Assembly: GCA_024509875.1 (NCBI GenBank)
Contig: JAMPIV010000584.1
Coordinates: 1-64,000 of the forward strand
From: Oreohelix idahoensis
Taxonomy: Eukaryota; Mollusca; Gastropoda; Stylommatophora; Oreohelicidae
Direction: 5' to 3'
Length of the DNA: 64,000 bases
Both the position numbers and the translations under genes were made by a program. The notes under the pieces are model-generated. The model did not search any database, was not told the origin of the DNA, and saw only the letters and a program-made list of their open reading frames with translations. Positions 46,124 to 58,393 of the stretch are shown in pieces (within the stretch, counting starts at the first letter, position 1; each line of letters starts with the position of its first letter).

Positions 46124-47224
46124 ATATATCATTCTTAATAAAGAAAACTTACGAAGACATGACATGCAGAGTTCTTTATGAAGGACAACTTACAGAACCG
46201 TTTGGGATAAGAACTGGAGTGTGACAGGGATGCTTCTTGTCATCATTTCTCTCCTTATTGGCTGTAGATCGGATTAATGAAAAAAACAATCTCAACCAAA
46301 AGAAATGGAATCCAGAGGACTCTGACTAAACAGCTTGACAATCTAGATTTTGCTGATGATCTGATACTTCTCTCCCACAACCATAATCACATGCAAGACA
46401 AAATTAAAATATTTGATGAGAGATCATTGCAAGTGGATCTGAAAATACACAGTGAGAAAACTAAGATAATGAGAATAATGCAGGAAATGTTAACAAGATT
46501 GTACTTGAAGAAATACCACTACAAGATGTAGAATCATACATATATCATGGCAGCAATATAGACACAATATCAAAACAAGAATACAAAAGGCTAAAGGAGT
46601 TTTCACTGCACTGGGAAATATATGGAGATCGAAAGAAATCATGTCCAACACAATGATCAGAATTTTCAATTCAAATGTCAAGTCAGTCCTAATGTATGGC
46701 TCTGAAACATGGAGAACAACAACCAAAAAGCTCAAGACTTTCACAAATGGATGCCTGCGTTAAATAGAAGGACTGAAGTGGTATGACAAGAACTAGATAA
46801 GCACATGTGGAACAAGAAATGAGAAGATGCTGGAGATGGATAGGACACACATTCCAGACAATTTCTGCTCTGGATTCCCCAGGGTTTTAAAAAAAAAATA
46901 CAGAAGCCCCTCTTCATGATTCCTTACATATCACTATATAGTGGAGAACAATTGCCTTCTCTTCTTCTTCTCCTTAACTCAAAGAGGTATCTTTCTCTCC
47001 TTAACAAGCTGAACTGAGGAGACTCTACTGCTATTATTTCATAGGCCATACTTATCTATGCATCCATCAAACTTAACGTGCGACAATTACTAGGGATATT
47101 TTTGTTCATCTGACATCTGGTGAATTAAACATGATAACAAGGGGAGGCAGCAACAACCTCAGTCATTTTCTAACTGAAGAGCAGATAAAAGGTCAAGTTA
47201 ATCCCACAGGTGATACTGGCATAG

Positions 47225-47395
47225 GGCTGTCAAGTGTCAAGACTTCACTTATACTGGGTCTCAGCTTTATGAAGTACAGTTAGCAGTTCACTTGCAGCCT
47301 TTGCCTTCCTTAGTTCAAGAGTTGAGTCAGTCACCCATTTTTACAACTGGGTCGACTGCAGTGTGACACAACCTGGTTTAAAACCTAGTTCTTTT
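47225..47395 (-). mobile_element. SINE copy, diverged
   Basis: It shares the core (ACCCATTTTTACAACTGGGT, the diverged version of the core at 17.57 kb) and the upstream CCTTCCTTAGTTC block. The tRNA head is not convincing. Confidence 0.55.
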
Positions 47396-47737
47396 TAATA
47401 TTTACCTTTCACCATGCCTTAATTCCTGATGAATTTTATTTCATATTTAGTCCTACACGAATTTTCAGTGCACCTAAATTAATTTAAAAAAAAAAAAAAA
47501 AAAATGAAAACATTAAAATTTGTATCTGTATTTTCTTTTATTATCATAAACATAAATATTCAGATCACATTCACTTCCCCATTACTACTGTGACTCAATA
47601 CACTCTTTAATACAGGAAACTGTCAATAAAGCAGACCAATTCTACATGCTTGCCAACTCACCAGTATATAATTAGAATGTATTAACACACTATTGCTAAT
47701 GTTTATATATTTACACACCACTCATGTTTTATTCTAC

Positions 47738-47758
47738 ACACACACACACACACACACA
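47738..47758. repeat. (CA)n microsatellite
   Basis: About 10 CA units. Confidence 0.9.
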
Positions 47759-47938
47759 AAACAGTTTACTTTTTGGCTTATCTTTGGCCCAATAAAAATG
47801 GATGGCTGTAAATACATTTTCAAAGGAAGTTTCTAAAATATTAGTAGCCTTCAGTTTCTGATAACTGTTTAAATGCATAATACTACTGTTTTAATATAAT
47901 GTGTCTATACATTCCTATGATTTTTATTTAGTCATTAA

Positions 47939-48616
47939 CACATTAACTACCGAATTGAAAAACACACTGTGGCCGAATAAAATTTTTTTTCCCATTTTCA
48001 TCCTGTAGGTGTTTGCATAAAGTAAGCTGTAGTTTTCGTAATTGTTTACATATTTTTATGAATTACACATCATTTTAAAGATAAATGAATGTACTATTAC
48101 AATAAGCACCGTTTGTAACTCTAATAGAGGTTGTTGCTCTATTTAACGGCTGTCCGATGGCTGCGGACTTGCAATATTTTCACAATTATAACTGCTTACG
48201 CCCCATTTCTATCAAAATCACAATTTCAATCAATGTGCACATTGTTTTCACTCTTGTCCTCGTCGCTAGATCTATCAGTCAATTGTTGAAACACGTTTCT
48301 AGCCTATTCAGCCGTTAGACGAGATGTACAAGCATTTTTTGTGGTCCTATCACTAGTTGCCACGGTAAACAGTTTTACACGATTTGGTAACTAACCCAAA
48401 ATGCTGAAAAATATGAACATAATATCAATCTACAACAACCATGCTTTGGGAATTCGTTTTCCGGTGACAACTTCTAATCTCAAACCAGATCAGAAAGTGT
48501 TTCAGTACATTTTTCATATGTTTTATTACTAAAATTAGATCGACGTTCTGAGCGGCTCGCGGTCCAAATGATAGGATTTCAAAAGCCGGTCCCACCGGCT
48601 CGCGGTAGTTAATGTG
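47939..48616 (-). mobile_element. piggyBac-like MITE, copy 1
   Basis: The 678-bp element starts CACATTAACTACCG and ends in its inverted copy CGGTAGTTAATGTG, flanked by TTAA (47935-47938 and 48617-48620), the piggyBac target. The interior is alike in both copies. On the minus strand it encodes a short acidic Ser/Asp-rich stretch (QQLTDRSSDEDKSEN) that may be a remnant of a transposase N-terminus. Confidence 0.85.
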
Positions 48617-48761
48617 TTAAAAACAGAGATTATGTTATTTTTAAACAATAAAATTGCTAATCCTACTTTTGAAATCTTATCCAGCATTCAGCAAATGTTG
48701 AAAGAAATTAAATTTTTTTTCTTTTTTTTTTCCGGTAGGAGGAATTTTTTTTTAAAATTTG

Positions 48762-48784
48762 AGGGGGGGGGGGGGGGGGGGGGG
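48762..48784 (+). repeat. Poly-G tract
   Basis: An uninterrupted run of about 22 G, followed shortly by (GT)n. Confidence 0.9.
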
Positions 48785-48799
48785 AAAGTTGGGGTGTGT

Positions 48800-51355
48800 G
48801 TGTGATGAAAACAAAAACTTAAAGCAGTTTGTTGGAAAAGTAGCATCTACACTGTAGCTAATGAACACTTTTTTAAATCCAAGTATATTTACAGGGTTTT
48901 CAAGATGAAGCACCATATATACACAATTGTTTACACACACACACACACACACAAACTGCTCCTGGCTATCATACAATCTTGATGTAAAAAGAACATGAAT
49001 GTGACATAAAAAGTCTGTAATTTCTTCTTACTGCAAGTGAAACACCACTGTTTAACAGTGAATCCAACAGACATGTAAGAAGACAAACACAGGTCACAAA
49101 GGAATAAAGATAACCAAGGACAGCTAAACATGTTTTGGGGGGAGGGGGGAGAGAAATAAGAGAATGTTTAAACGGGAAGGGTGAGTAAGAAAATGAACAG
49201 CAGGATGAGGAGGGAAGAGTAAGAACCAGCTAAGAGGTTCACTTTAAGCTCAAACCATGTATTAAAATAATCACAACTATTCTAGCATGCACATCACATT
49301 CCAAATGAAGGAGCACACCCAGTTTCAAACTGGCACAGATGCCAGATTTTTATCAACCTTCATTCTGATATAAAGCAGCACACTTTTGGCCAAACTGTTT
49401 AGAAGGAAGAAAGGAATAAGACTATGGATGAAAGATACTAGAAAACAAAAATCTATTATAACCTCTGTTACATTACACTTGGTGGCAGTGTTGTTGAAAT
49501 TGGCTAAGGAACCACATTTTGCTTATTAAGAACATTTATCACTTATTAAGAACATTTATCAAAGTGTTATCAATGGAAAATCAGTTCAAGGTGAAACATA
49601 TGTAACAAATGAGACAGAAAACAGCAAATGAAAAATGTTCTTTTAAAGCAAAGCTTTATTTATACCAAATAAATTCACACACAACATTTGTAAATCATTC
49701 ATTGATATGATTATGATACTTTTGAACATTTGGTTTTTCTGATGAGAGATTCTTACCACAGCTCATAAATAGAAAATTTTTATACACATATCAAGCATTC
49801 AACAAACAGAATAAATATTAAATATAACAATTATGGATAATTCATTGGCACACACTTATGACTATCCTTACTTGCAACTTATAAAGTAATGGAAACTACA
49901 TGTCTCCTTCACAATAAAGAAAATTGTGTTTAAGATGAAAATCTCTTATCTTCCTTTTCCCAAGTGTGAAAAGCATGCTATTTTTAAAAAAAAAGAAGTG
50001 ATGCAAAAAAACAATCAAATGAAGCAGGCAATAAACAGCGCAAATAGCTACACACACAAAAAAAAAAACAACCAGTAGAAATGCTGCTGTGATTCCCTTG
50101 AGGCATTTTTTCCCCCTCTTATAAAGATCTGCCATACAGCTGGTTTATCATAAATAATTTACATACTTAAGACTGGCATATTCTGCATAAGTTTTCACTC
50201 CTGTCACAACAAAAACAACTACAAAGTCTTTATACCCGCAATAATTCTTCTTGAGCTTCACTGTTCATGGACAGATAATTCAATTAACTAGTTTCCTCTA
50301 TTTTACACAATGAACATACAACACAACATACAACACAACATACAACACAACATACAACACAACACAAGCTGGATGCATATGCTCTTGCTAGTGGTACTAA
50401 TATTTTTCTTTGTACAGGCTCATAAGAGAAAATACAGGTAAGCTTACTTGACAACTTTTACATGGACTCTCCAATTAACGATGAAGATTACCTGTGGTGT
50501 TATAGCAGCTATCACCAGCATTATTGGTCTGCAAGCAATAGTCAACTGAAATTTGTGATGTGTAGGAAATAGCTTCACTATATACTTGTGTATGCAATAG
50601 CGAAAACAATACCAACTACTCATGAAGCGACATCAACCATATACTCTGTAAGCTTAGTTCAGCTGAAGCACTTTTAACTGTACATGAAGGGGACTATTCC
50701 ATAGTCCTATGCACAGAAAAAAATAAAATTTTATTTTCAGTTAAAAATCTATCTAATGATAATGAAGGGAAAAAAAAAAAATAATCCAGGTAACTTTTCT
50801 TTCATATTTCACTCAACAGTAAACAAATATGTTATTTTGAAAATATCCTGGTATGACAGTATAGCCATAAGTAGAGCATTTGATCAACGGTTAGGTAGGA
50901 ATGTAGCACATTTCAGTCAGTGTTTGTCTTAAGTAAAACTTACACCTATATTATGTATTAACAGAACATGAGAAAATAGTAATGTTGGTAATATATCCCT
51001 GGGTTGGCATAGTTGGAGAGACCCCTTGGATGGTGGGGAATGCACAGTATGCCACACACTTCTTACTCCTAGCTTGGGACCAGATGTGATGATCCTTTAA
51101 ATGCAAGCTAAGCTGGAGAAACTGGAGCTCATGACTTCAACTCAGCACATTTCGGAATGGCAGAAAAGCCACAAGAAAAGCCTAGATCTACAGAGTAGAT
51201 AATACCAAGGAGTCTTCAACTTGGTATTGGCTGCTAAAGAACAAGAAGCTCAGCAGCCCTAGTTAAACCACAACAACAAAATCCCTGGTCAGTTTCAATC
51301 TGGCAGAATTAGTACTCAAGTGATTACAGTGTTCAGTTTATGGACTTTGTGGATG
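48800..51355. other. Unassigned AT-rich DNA with small tandem repeats
   Basis: Contains a (CA)n run near 48931-48952, a 20-bp duplication (CTTATTAAGAACATTTATCA, 49522-49561) and a 12-bp repeat at 50313-50366. No gene recognised. It could include 3' untranslated or downstream sequence of the receptor gene on the minus strand, but nothing shows this directly. Confidence 0.35.
50313..50366. repeat. 12-bp tandem repeat AACATACAACAC
   Basis: Four to five perfect units. Confidence 0.92.
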
Positions 51356-51359
51356 TTAA

Positions 51360-52041
51360 TACATATCGAATTGGAAAACACGCTGTGGCATAATTAAATT
51401 TTGCTCCAATTTTCACCCTGCAGGAGTATGCATAAATTAAGCTGTAGTTTTCGTAATTGCTTATAGATTTGTCTGAATTATACGTCATTTTAAAGATAAA
51501 TGAATGTACTAATTATTTCCTGCACCATTTGTAACTCTAATCGAGGTCTTTGCTATTTTACGACTTTCCGGTGGCCGAGGACTTGCAATTTTTTCACTAT
51601 CATCACTGCTTGCACTCCACTACTATCAAAATCACTATTTCAATCAATGTGCACACTGTTTTCACTCTTGTCGTCATCGCTAGATCTATCAGTCAATTGT
51701 TGACACAAATTTCTAGCTTGTTCAGCCATTATTGGAGATGTACAAGCATTTTTTGTGGTCCTATGACTAGTTGCCACGGTAAACAGTTTTACATGATTTA
51801 GTAACTAACCCAAAACGTTGAAAAATATGAACATAATATCAATTTTCCAGTGTTCTACAACAACCATGCTTTGGGAATTTGTTTTCCGGTGGCAACTTCA
51901 AATCTCGAACCAGATCAGAATGAGTTTCAGTACATTTTTAATTCGCTTTATTACTAAACATAGATCTACGCTCTGAGCGGCTTGCAGTCCAAATGATCAG
52001 ATTTCATAAGCCGGTCCCACCGGCTTGCGGTAGTTAATGTG
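51360..52041 (-). mobile_element. piggyBac-like MITE, copy 2
   Basis: Same orientation and length (682 bp) as the copy at 47.94 kb and clearly homologous along its length. The right end is CGGTAGTTAATGTG plus TTAA (52042-52045). The left end is eroded (TTAATACATATCGAATTGG). The minus strand reads MAEQARNLCQQLTDRSSDDD more openly than in copy 1. Confidence 0.85.
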
Positions 52042-52405
52042 TTAATTGACTTCTGGCTCTCAATTATTCAGCACTTATTGCTATAATATTCTTCTGACTG
52101 AAAAGTTTGCAACTAGTTTTTTTAAGAACCAGATATTCTCAAAATTCAAAGTTACGAGTCTGTCAATGTCAGATTTTTTGATGAACTAACTCCATTAAAA
52201 AAATTCACTAACTGGACAGAAAGAAATTAACTACTGCCATCACAGAAATTACTTAGTGAATGCAGAAATGAACAGCTTAATAATGCCCTTGTTTCTCTTG
52301 AAATCTGTAATGGTTAAACTGATGATCAACTAATGTTATTTATTAGGTTCAGAGGTCAGACAAGAGGGCATTAAAGAACAGGACCACAGCACCCCATCAA
52401 GCAAA

Positions 52406-52560
52406 CCATAACAGGAGAGACTTTAACAGATGGCATTAGCAACTTCATCATGTCAAACTGTTACACAACTCACCACTGCATCCCATAACAGGAGACTTTA
52501 ACAGATGGCATTAGCAGCTTCATCATGTCAAATAAACTGTTACACAACTCACCACTGCAA
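52406..52560. repeat. 77-bp tandem duplication
   Basis: Two units starting CCATAACAGGAGA (52406 and 52483) with small indels. Confidence 0.85.
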
Positions 52561-52924
52561 AGAAGCCAACTGCAGTAATGAGAATGTTAACTAGCAAACA
52601 AATAAATCATTCAAACTCAACTCTAGGTACATGCTGAACTCTGGTCAGTAGTTACAGACTGGTTGCAGAATCAGGCACTGACATTTTTTAGGCAATGTGT
52701 AAATAATGAATAAGGTTGATATCAAACTGATAATAAAAAAAGAATTTAAAAAAAAAATTGAAAAATGGTATTCCAGTTCATTAAAAAAAAAAAAAAATAA
52801 GCCGTTTCAGGATAACCCCTTGTCAGCCAGTCATATACAAAAAAAAAGCGAAAACTAGAAATGTATAAAGACTTTGAGAAAATCACAAAGGACATAGTAG
52901 ACGTGGAGAAAAATTAATAACTAA

Positions 52925-53930
52925 CCTTCAGACCTGCCTGAAGTTAACAGCCACCTAAAGTCTGTGCCAGAACAAACCCCTTGGAGAGAGGAGCCTGGAC
53001 TACCAGTACACATCCAGACAAAAGTGAAAGGAATATTCGACAGGGATGAACAGAACAGCGTGCAACGTAGGACAGTCACTCTCAGTTTCCTGGATGATGA
53101 ATACCCACAGGACCTCTGGGTCCGAGTATACATGGATGGGTCAGCACAGAATGCAGTAAAGAATGGAGGAGCAGGAGTGTACATAGAATACCCAAACAAC
53201 ACTAGGGATACGGTCAGAGTACCAACGGGGAAATTCTGTAACAACTATGATGCAGAAGTCCAGGCAATCAAGGTGGCAACTGAGAAACTACTGAACACCA
53301 ATCTCGGTCCACAGCCTGTAGTATTCCTGACAGATGCAAGATCAGCACTCCAAGCACTTCAGTCCAGAAAATTGCCAGGTATACAAGCCCTACTTTCTGA
53401 ACTGTGCAACCAGCGCAGGGTCGCCATGCAGTGGATACCGCCTCATTGTGGAATACCAGGAAACGAGAGAGCAGACGGCCTGGCTAAAGAAGGTGCTGCA
53501 GACGAGTAACCGGATGTACCAGTTACGTACCATCAGAAGAAAAAGATGATCAAATCCATCAGAAAGCCACCAACACCAACACAGGATGACTACCAAGCTA
53601 TGAACAGATCAGAACAAATTGTCATTCTGCGCCTCAGAACAGGACACAACCGCCTCCGCAGCCACATGTATACAAAATTCAAGATTGGCAATTCAGCCAT
53701 GTGTACAGGCACCCCAGACTGCGGAGCATGTACTTCAAGATTGCCCCGAATATGATATATTGAGGGAAACCCACTAGCCCAGAGAAACAACACTGGAAGC
53801 AAAACTATACGGACCTCTGTATGAACTACAAAAGACAGTCAAGTTTATACAAGAAACAACATTGCAGATATAGACAATATATTTCAAGCCAACGAAAGAA
53901 GAAGAAGAATAACTAACATAAAAATAGTGA
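52925..53930 (+). pseudogene. I-like LINE 3' part with RNase H
   Basis: A 181-codon frame (52964-53509) contains a complete RNase H: D in YMDGSAQ, E in YDAEVQAI, D in FLTDARSAL and D in NERADGLAKEGA, so all four catalytic acids are present. After a stop, 53546-53755 in a new frame encodes the C-terminal segment (LRLRTGHNRLRSHMYTKFKIG, then CTGTPDCGAC). RNase H in a LINE is typical of the I superclade. The element is 5'-truncated and has no RT here. Related pieces are at 59.4 and 63.6 kb. Confidence 0.9.
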
Positions 53931-54839
53931 ACGAGAAAGAAATAACAAAAAATAACTATAATAAAACAGCAAATAACATCAAATAAATGTATGGCCTGGT
54001 GAAAATGTTTCCAATGATGATCCAATGTCAAAAGAAAAATGGCTGGATAAAAACAGTAAATAAACTTGATGATTAAGAATATGCCCACAGAACATGATTG
54101 TGTAGAAGAAGAAAAATAATACTAAATGTGAAACAGGTCAAAAACTGAGAGAAAATGATGAAGAAAAGAAGTAATGGACAAAGTAAACAGCTAACCTAAT
54201 TTTGTTTAAAAGTTTTGAAGAAAAGTTCAAAGCCCTTGGCTTTTTACAAAATTAACAAACAAATTTTTTTAAAAGTATTTGCATTGCTGGAATGACAAGC
54301 ACATATTCAATTAACCAATACAATGTGAAGGGATAAATTCAGTTTGTCAAATGGAAAGTTGTGTCTTAGTGGTGATGACTTATGGGGGTATATAATATTT
54401 GTTTAGATATCAAGTGCTATATACAGTGAAAAAATATGATGTATGCGAGATTTACTATTAAATATGCACTGCTGTAGACTTCCTATCATTACAACACGAT
54501 GGCAGACACCAGATGACCATAGTTTTAACTACCAGCACCAAACCAGATAAAATAAGTGTCTGTGTTCTAGATGGCACCAGCATGTCACATGGGACCACAC
54601 AGTGTTGTTCAGAAATTTCAGCACTTAGTGCTGGCTGTAAAATAATGCAGGCATTGCAAAATGTGTTATCATTCAGAAAAAAGTTTGTAACCTTTGCTCT
54701 AAGCAAAGATGCAGCTGTAGATGACAATGTCACCAACAACCATTCTGGTCACCGAGATTACTTCACATCAGATCTTTTATCAATTTGCCCAAAAATGTTG
54801 ATTTTTGTCTCAAATCTTCACTGTCATCATTATTTTCTT

Positions 54840-55100
54840 TTTCACTCCATACGGAGCATGGGGTCACCACTGCAGCTGGTCCTCTTGCAGGAATCTAGCA
54901 TTCATGTCCTCTTGCAGGAATCTACCATTCATGTCCTCTTGCAGTGGTTGATTTTGTAGCATTTTATTTCACATGAGGAGGCTACCAGTACCATGCACAA
55001 CTTCATATTAGTCGCGTCTGACCATATGCCCAAGGAAGTGACTATTCTTTGTCACCTCAGAGAACTCCTTCCCAGGAACTATACAGGGCAGATCTACATT
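54840..55100. repeat. Dispersed repeat, distant copy
   Basis: It resembles the 22.13/26.82 kb family (GGGTCACCACTGC, then an ATGAGGAGGCTACCAG-like block). Its second half resembles 58.89-59.03 kb (CATGCACAACTTCAT... and AGGAAGTGACTATTCTTTGTC). Confidence 0.5.
54881..54944. repeat. 27-bp tandem repeat
   Basis: Two full units and a third partial unit start CCTCTTGCAGGAATCTA (54881, 54908, 54935). Confidence 0.9.
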
Positions 55101-57795
55101 AATAGATGGCATTAGGGTAACCACAATTTGGTACACCTAATAGCCTAACTGACTGATAAAATGTAAGCACAAATATGACACATTTTCTAGTAGGAGGAAA
55201 AACAACAACAAAAACTACCATTTCATTTTTGTACAACAAGTCATACATGACACTGAAAACACAAATATCATTATCAGAATAAATAGACAGTATTATCTGT
55301 GCTTACTGTATCCTACAAACACTTACTCTGGTTACAGTTTGCGTTCCCAGTTTTACAAATACAGGCATTCCAAACAACGGAATGACTAGCTTGCACAGTT
55401 ATGGCACACTGTTAAATTATTTTATTTTTACTAACAGACTCATTATTTAGCTATTCTTAAGTGATGTCCCATTCTCTGATGAAGTCTTCAATAGTTCTAG
55501 GGTAAAATGCAGTAACAGGTTTTTTTGCCACAACTTTCAATAAAAAAAACTTCATAATGATAGCCATACAACAGAAATGTCCTAATTACAGCTTGGAGTT
55601 ATTACCAACACAGTACGGTACACATTCATAACAATGTTTTTTTTACAATTACAGTAACAAATGGAATGCATTTAATGATACGTCACCATTAGTTTTAGTT
55701 AAACCTACAAACTAAGCATTTGCAGGTGCTTTTGGTAACGTCATTTACAGGTACTGCAGCCAGTGACTGGTGAGTTTATCACTATGTATTATGAAGCCTC
55801 AGCACAGTAGTCAGTCACCAAAATGACTATTTTTTTGTTATAATGTTTCAACTAGATCTAGACACCGATATCATAGTTAGTTAAGCACCTAGAAAGATAC
55901 CAAAATGAAGCACAATGATACCAAACTTAAGATAAACTGCACAATTTCTTGCTCAGAATGTGGAAAGCATTAATGCAAGTTCTAAGATCCCACAAAATAA
56001 ATATGCTTAAAAAATAATGCTAATATATTCTTTAAAGTAAGTACTTTAGTAGATAAGAAAATGAAAATTAGTTAAAACTGAGATAGTTGAATAGAAACAA
56101 TCAATATTAACTGCATTTTCAATCTTATTAACTATTTTCAAAATGTTACTGATATTAAAAATGTCTAAATCAAATTTTGCTGAAAATTGATGTGAAGTGA
56201 CTGCAATAATGATGACTTAAGTGGGTTTTGATTTTTGGATTAAATTTAAAAAAAAAAAATTCTATAATGCTGTGACTTACTCATGTTACAGTTTATAAAT
56301 GTAATCAGAAAATGAAGAGGCCGCAAAAAAAGGTAGTGTCTGACTTACTGGGATAAAGAACAAAAAAGCTCCATTCTTTTTACCGTCTTACAAGTTTATA
56401 CAGATCAAAGTGTAAATTTAAACCTAGATTTGGCTTAATGAAGCAAATTATTCTATATCTACGTTACTTTAAAAAAAAATATTATACTGTAGTAAGTATG
56501 TATCCAATCATGTAGCCTGATGTATATCAGCCACTATCTGATGCAGAAGGGATAAAATACTAGTTGAGGGATAAGATATATATAATAAGATTTATATTAT
56601 ATATATATATACATACACATATATGTATATATATATATATACAAGGTGAAAATCACAGCCTGTAGTTATTTTCATTGTATAAGATCAAAAGCAGGAAGGT
56701 GCATTGTGTTATAAAGTGAACTTTAAAATAGTTCACGCTCTGTTATAAAGGAAACAAATGCAATGCTGAAAAAGCATAGCTACACTCAACTGAGAGGTAA
56801 TCGATGTAACTGAGAGGTCATTTAAGAACAGGTTCCAATATTTCTTTTATCAAACCACAGAAAATGATCGGTCCATCACTGATGTGGATCTCTGGGCTGC
56901 ATAATAAAACTTGTGCAATCTAGGGATTGTTGCCAGTTGGGTCCCATTATTCTTTGGTGTGCTTCAATGTAATGATACACAGTTGACGGATACAACAATA
57001 AACTGCTAACTTAAATAAGATGGTCAGAACTTCTGTTTTAAGCACAGTACTTGAAATAAATTATAAATATTAAGATGATTGATGGGGACAGCAAAAATGA
57101 AAGGCACAATATCTGCGACACCATCTGAGTACATGTTAACAGTAAATGCCAGCAAGTGACTACAAAATTGATCTGAACTTCAAGATTGGCACTTGATTGG
57201 TTGAATATCCAGTTCTATCCGTGTGCAGCCAACAGCTTTGTGACCATTTGCCCACAAAGAGCTTGCTGAAATAAGTTATCCCTGTGTGTCCAGTTCTAGT
57301 GAACATTTGTGAAAATTATCAATGATGTATATTCTGCTGGACTTGCTGAACGTTGCTCTCTGTGAATGTTCAACTTTACTTTGAAAAAAAAATGTCATAT
57401 TCAAAACATCAGCAGACGCTTTTCCTGTTGATCCCCATGAATACTCTCAGCTTTCTTTCTACATCTAGTTGGTCGCCACACAATATCTTTTAGTGCCGAT
57501 GGTGTTAATATGACTGCTTTACTGAACATGAACAGTCAGGCTTTAGTGCTTCGTAATTACTTGAGCATCTGCCTCTGACAATCACACAATATCATTGTCC
57601 TGATTCAGTGGCTGCATACTCTGTTGAAGAAGACAACAATAAAACGTTTAACCAAGTTTATAAGTGTCTGCCTCTCTCTTTAAATATAAAGTACAGGAGT
57701 AAAGACAGAGATAAATACTGAGGGGATATTACTAAATTTAGATAAATTCAAAATCTGTAAAGATTACCCAGAAATATTTTGGAACACACACAATT
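55100..57795. other. Unassigned AT-rich DNA downstream of the receptor gene
   Basis: There is no open frame of interest. A (TA)n patch is at about 56578-56640. The stretch has the texture of 3' untranslated or intergenic DNA of the minus-strand receptor gene. Confidence 0.4.
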
Positions 57796-57801
57796 TTTAT
57801 T
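57796..57801 (-). promoter_or_regulatory. Candidate polyadenylation signal AATAAA
   Basis: AATAAA on the minus strand lies about 95 nt past the stop codon of the receptor tail exon. Many such hexamers occur by chance in this AT-rich DNA. Confidence 0.25.
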
Positions 57802-57893
57802 ACGTATTTTAGAAATAAAATGGAAACTGTTCTCCTTCAACAGTAAAACTCATCAAACCATTTCAGTGCAACAGCAAATCATAAAAAACATTT

Positions 57894-58163
57894 TCAACGT
57901 AACAGTAAATAAGTAACTTTAAAGTAACAGCAAATCATAAGAAACATTAATGCTAATTGAAGGTTGGTAACTCGCTGACGCTCATATTCTGATTCTATAA
58001 ATTCGTTCAACAAAGCACTACTCACCAGGGGAAGATTTGATCTAGATCCATTTTTTTCCATTATCAACTGATCCTCCGTTGTAGTCTTACGGTATACTGG
58101 ATTATCAAAGTTCATAGACTTCACATTTCTGGATCTGTGCCTGTTCAGCAATACGTAGACCGC
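57894..58163 (-). CDS. VLDLR: VLDLR/LRP8-like receptor, cytoplasmic tail exon
   Basis: This minus-strand exon follows a good acceptor (TTTGTTTGTAG, exon from 58163) and is in phase with the membrane exon. It reads the rest of the membrane segment (AVYVLLNRHRSR) and then KSMNFDNPVYRKTT, which is the strongly conserved juxtamembrane tail of VLDLR, ApoER2 and LDLR. FDNPVY (58109-58092) is the NPxY signal that binds PTB adaptors (Dab, ARH) for clathrin-mediated endocytosis. A further 60 codons run to a stop at 57894; the last 20 or so are hydrophobic and less receptor-like, so a splice to another terminal exon upstream of them is possible. The family role is uptake of lipoprotein or yolk and signalling. 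Confidence 0.88.
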   Translation of the reverse strand, partial: AVYVLLNRHRSRNVKSMNFDNPVYRKTTTEDQLIMEKNGSRSNLPLVSSALLNEFIESEYERQRVTNLQLALMFLMICCYFKVTYLLLR

Positions 58164-58393
58164 CTACAAACAAATGAAAAATAATAATAATTGAATCCAT
58201 AAATAGAACAATGAAAACGTGTCACTGATACACAAGGATATGGCCACAACCACAAAGTAGAAAATCGCTTAACAACAAGGGGGAAAACCTAAGATCTTTA
58301 GTTTCGAAGTCACTGTAATACTTTCTCTTATATTTTACCACATAACATCAGGGATAGTCAGCATATACTTGCCACATATCAACAACCACTCAC
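58164..58393 (-). other. Intron between membrane and tail exons
   Basis: A 230-bp phase-0 intron has donor GTGAGT (58393-58388) and acceptor TTTGTTTGTAG. Confidence 0.85.

Larger units (their letters stand above)
43455..46915 (+). mobile_element. RTE-like LINE, 5'-truncated, interrupted twice
   Basis: Fragments in shifting frames give the endonuclease end (FCASNQLAVGGSTFPHKRTP, 43.52 kb), the linker (HKAWITAESINKIKDRRKKK, 43.93 kb), RT start (VNCERPTKEEG, GKAAGPDDIPAEAIKA, 44.3 kb), EEQAGFRPKHRSD (45.5 kb), SFVDYEKAFDSIDRDT (45.6 kb), MTCRVLYEGQLTEPFGI (46.16 kb), LDFADDLILLSHNHNHMQ with the FADD active site (46.34 kb), and the C-terminal RRCWRWIGHT region (46.83 kb). A pogo-family element sits at 44585-45453 and a poly-C tract at 45653-46123. 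The element is dead. It is related to the fragment at 30.6-31.24 kb. Confidence 0.9.

Noticed and set aside
45496..46224. Proline-rich and glycine-rich open frames
   Set aside because: They come entirely from poly-C/poly-G runs, on both strands and in several frames.
54513..54959. 148-codon plus-strand frame
   Set aside because: No recognisable domain; its end is made of a 27-bp tandem repeat and a dispersed repeat; a similar-length frame exists on the other strand.
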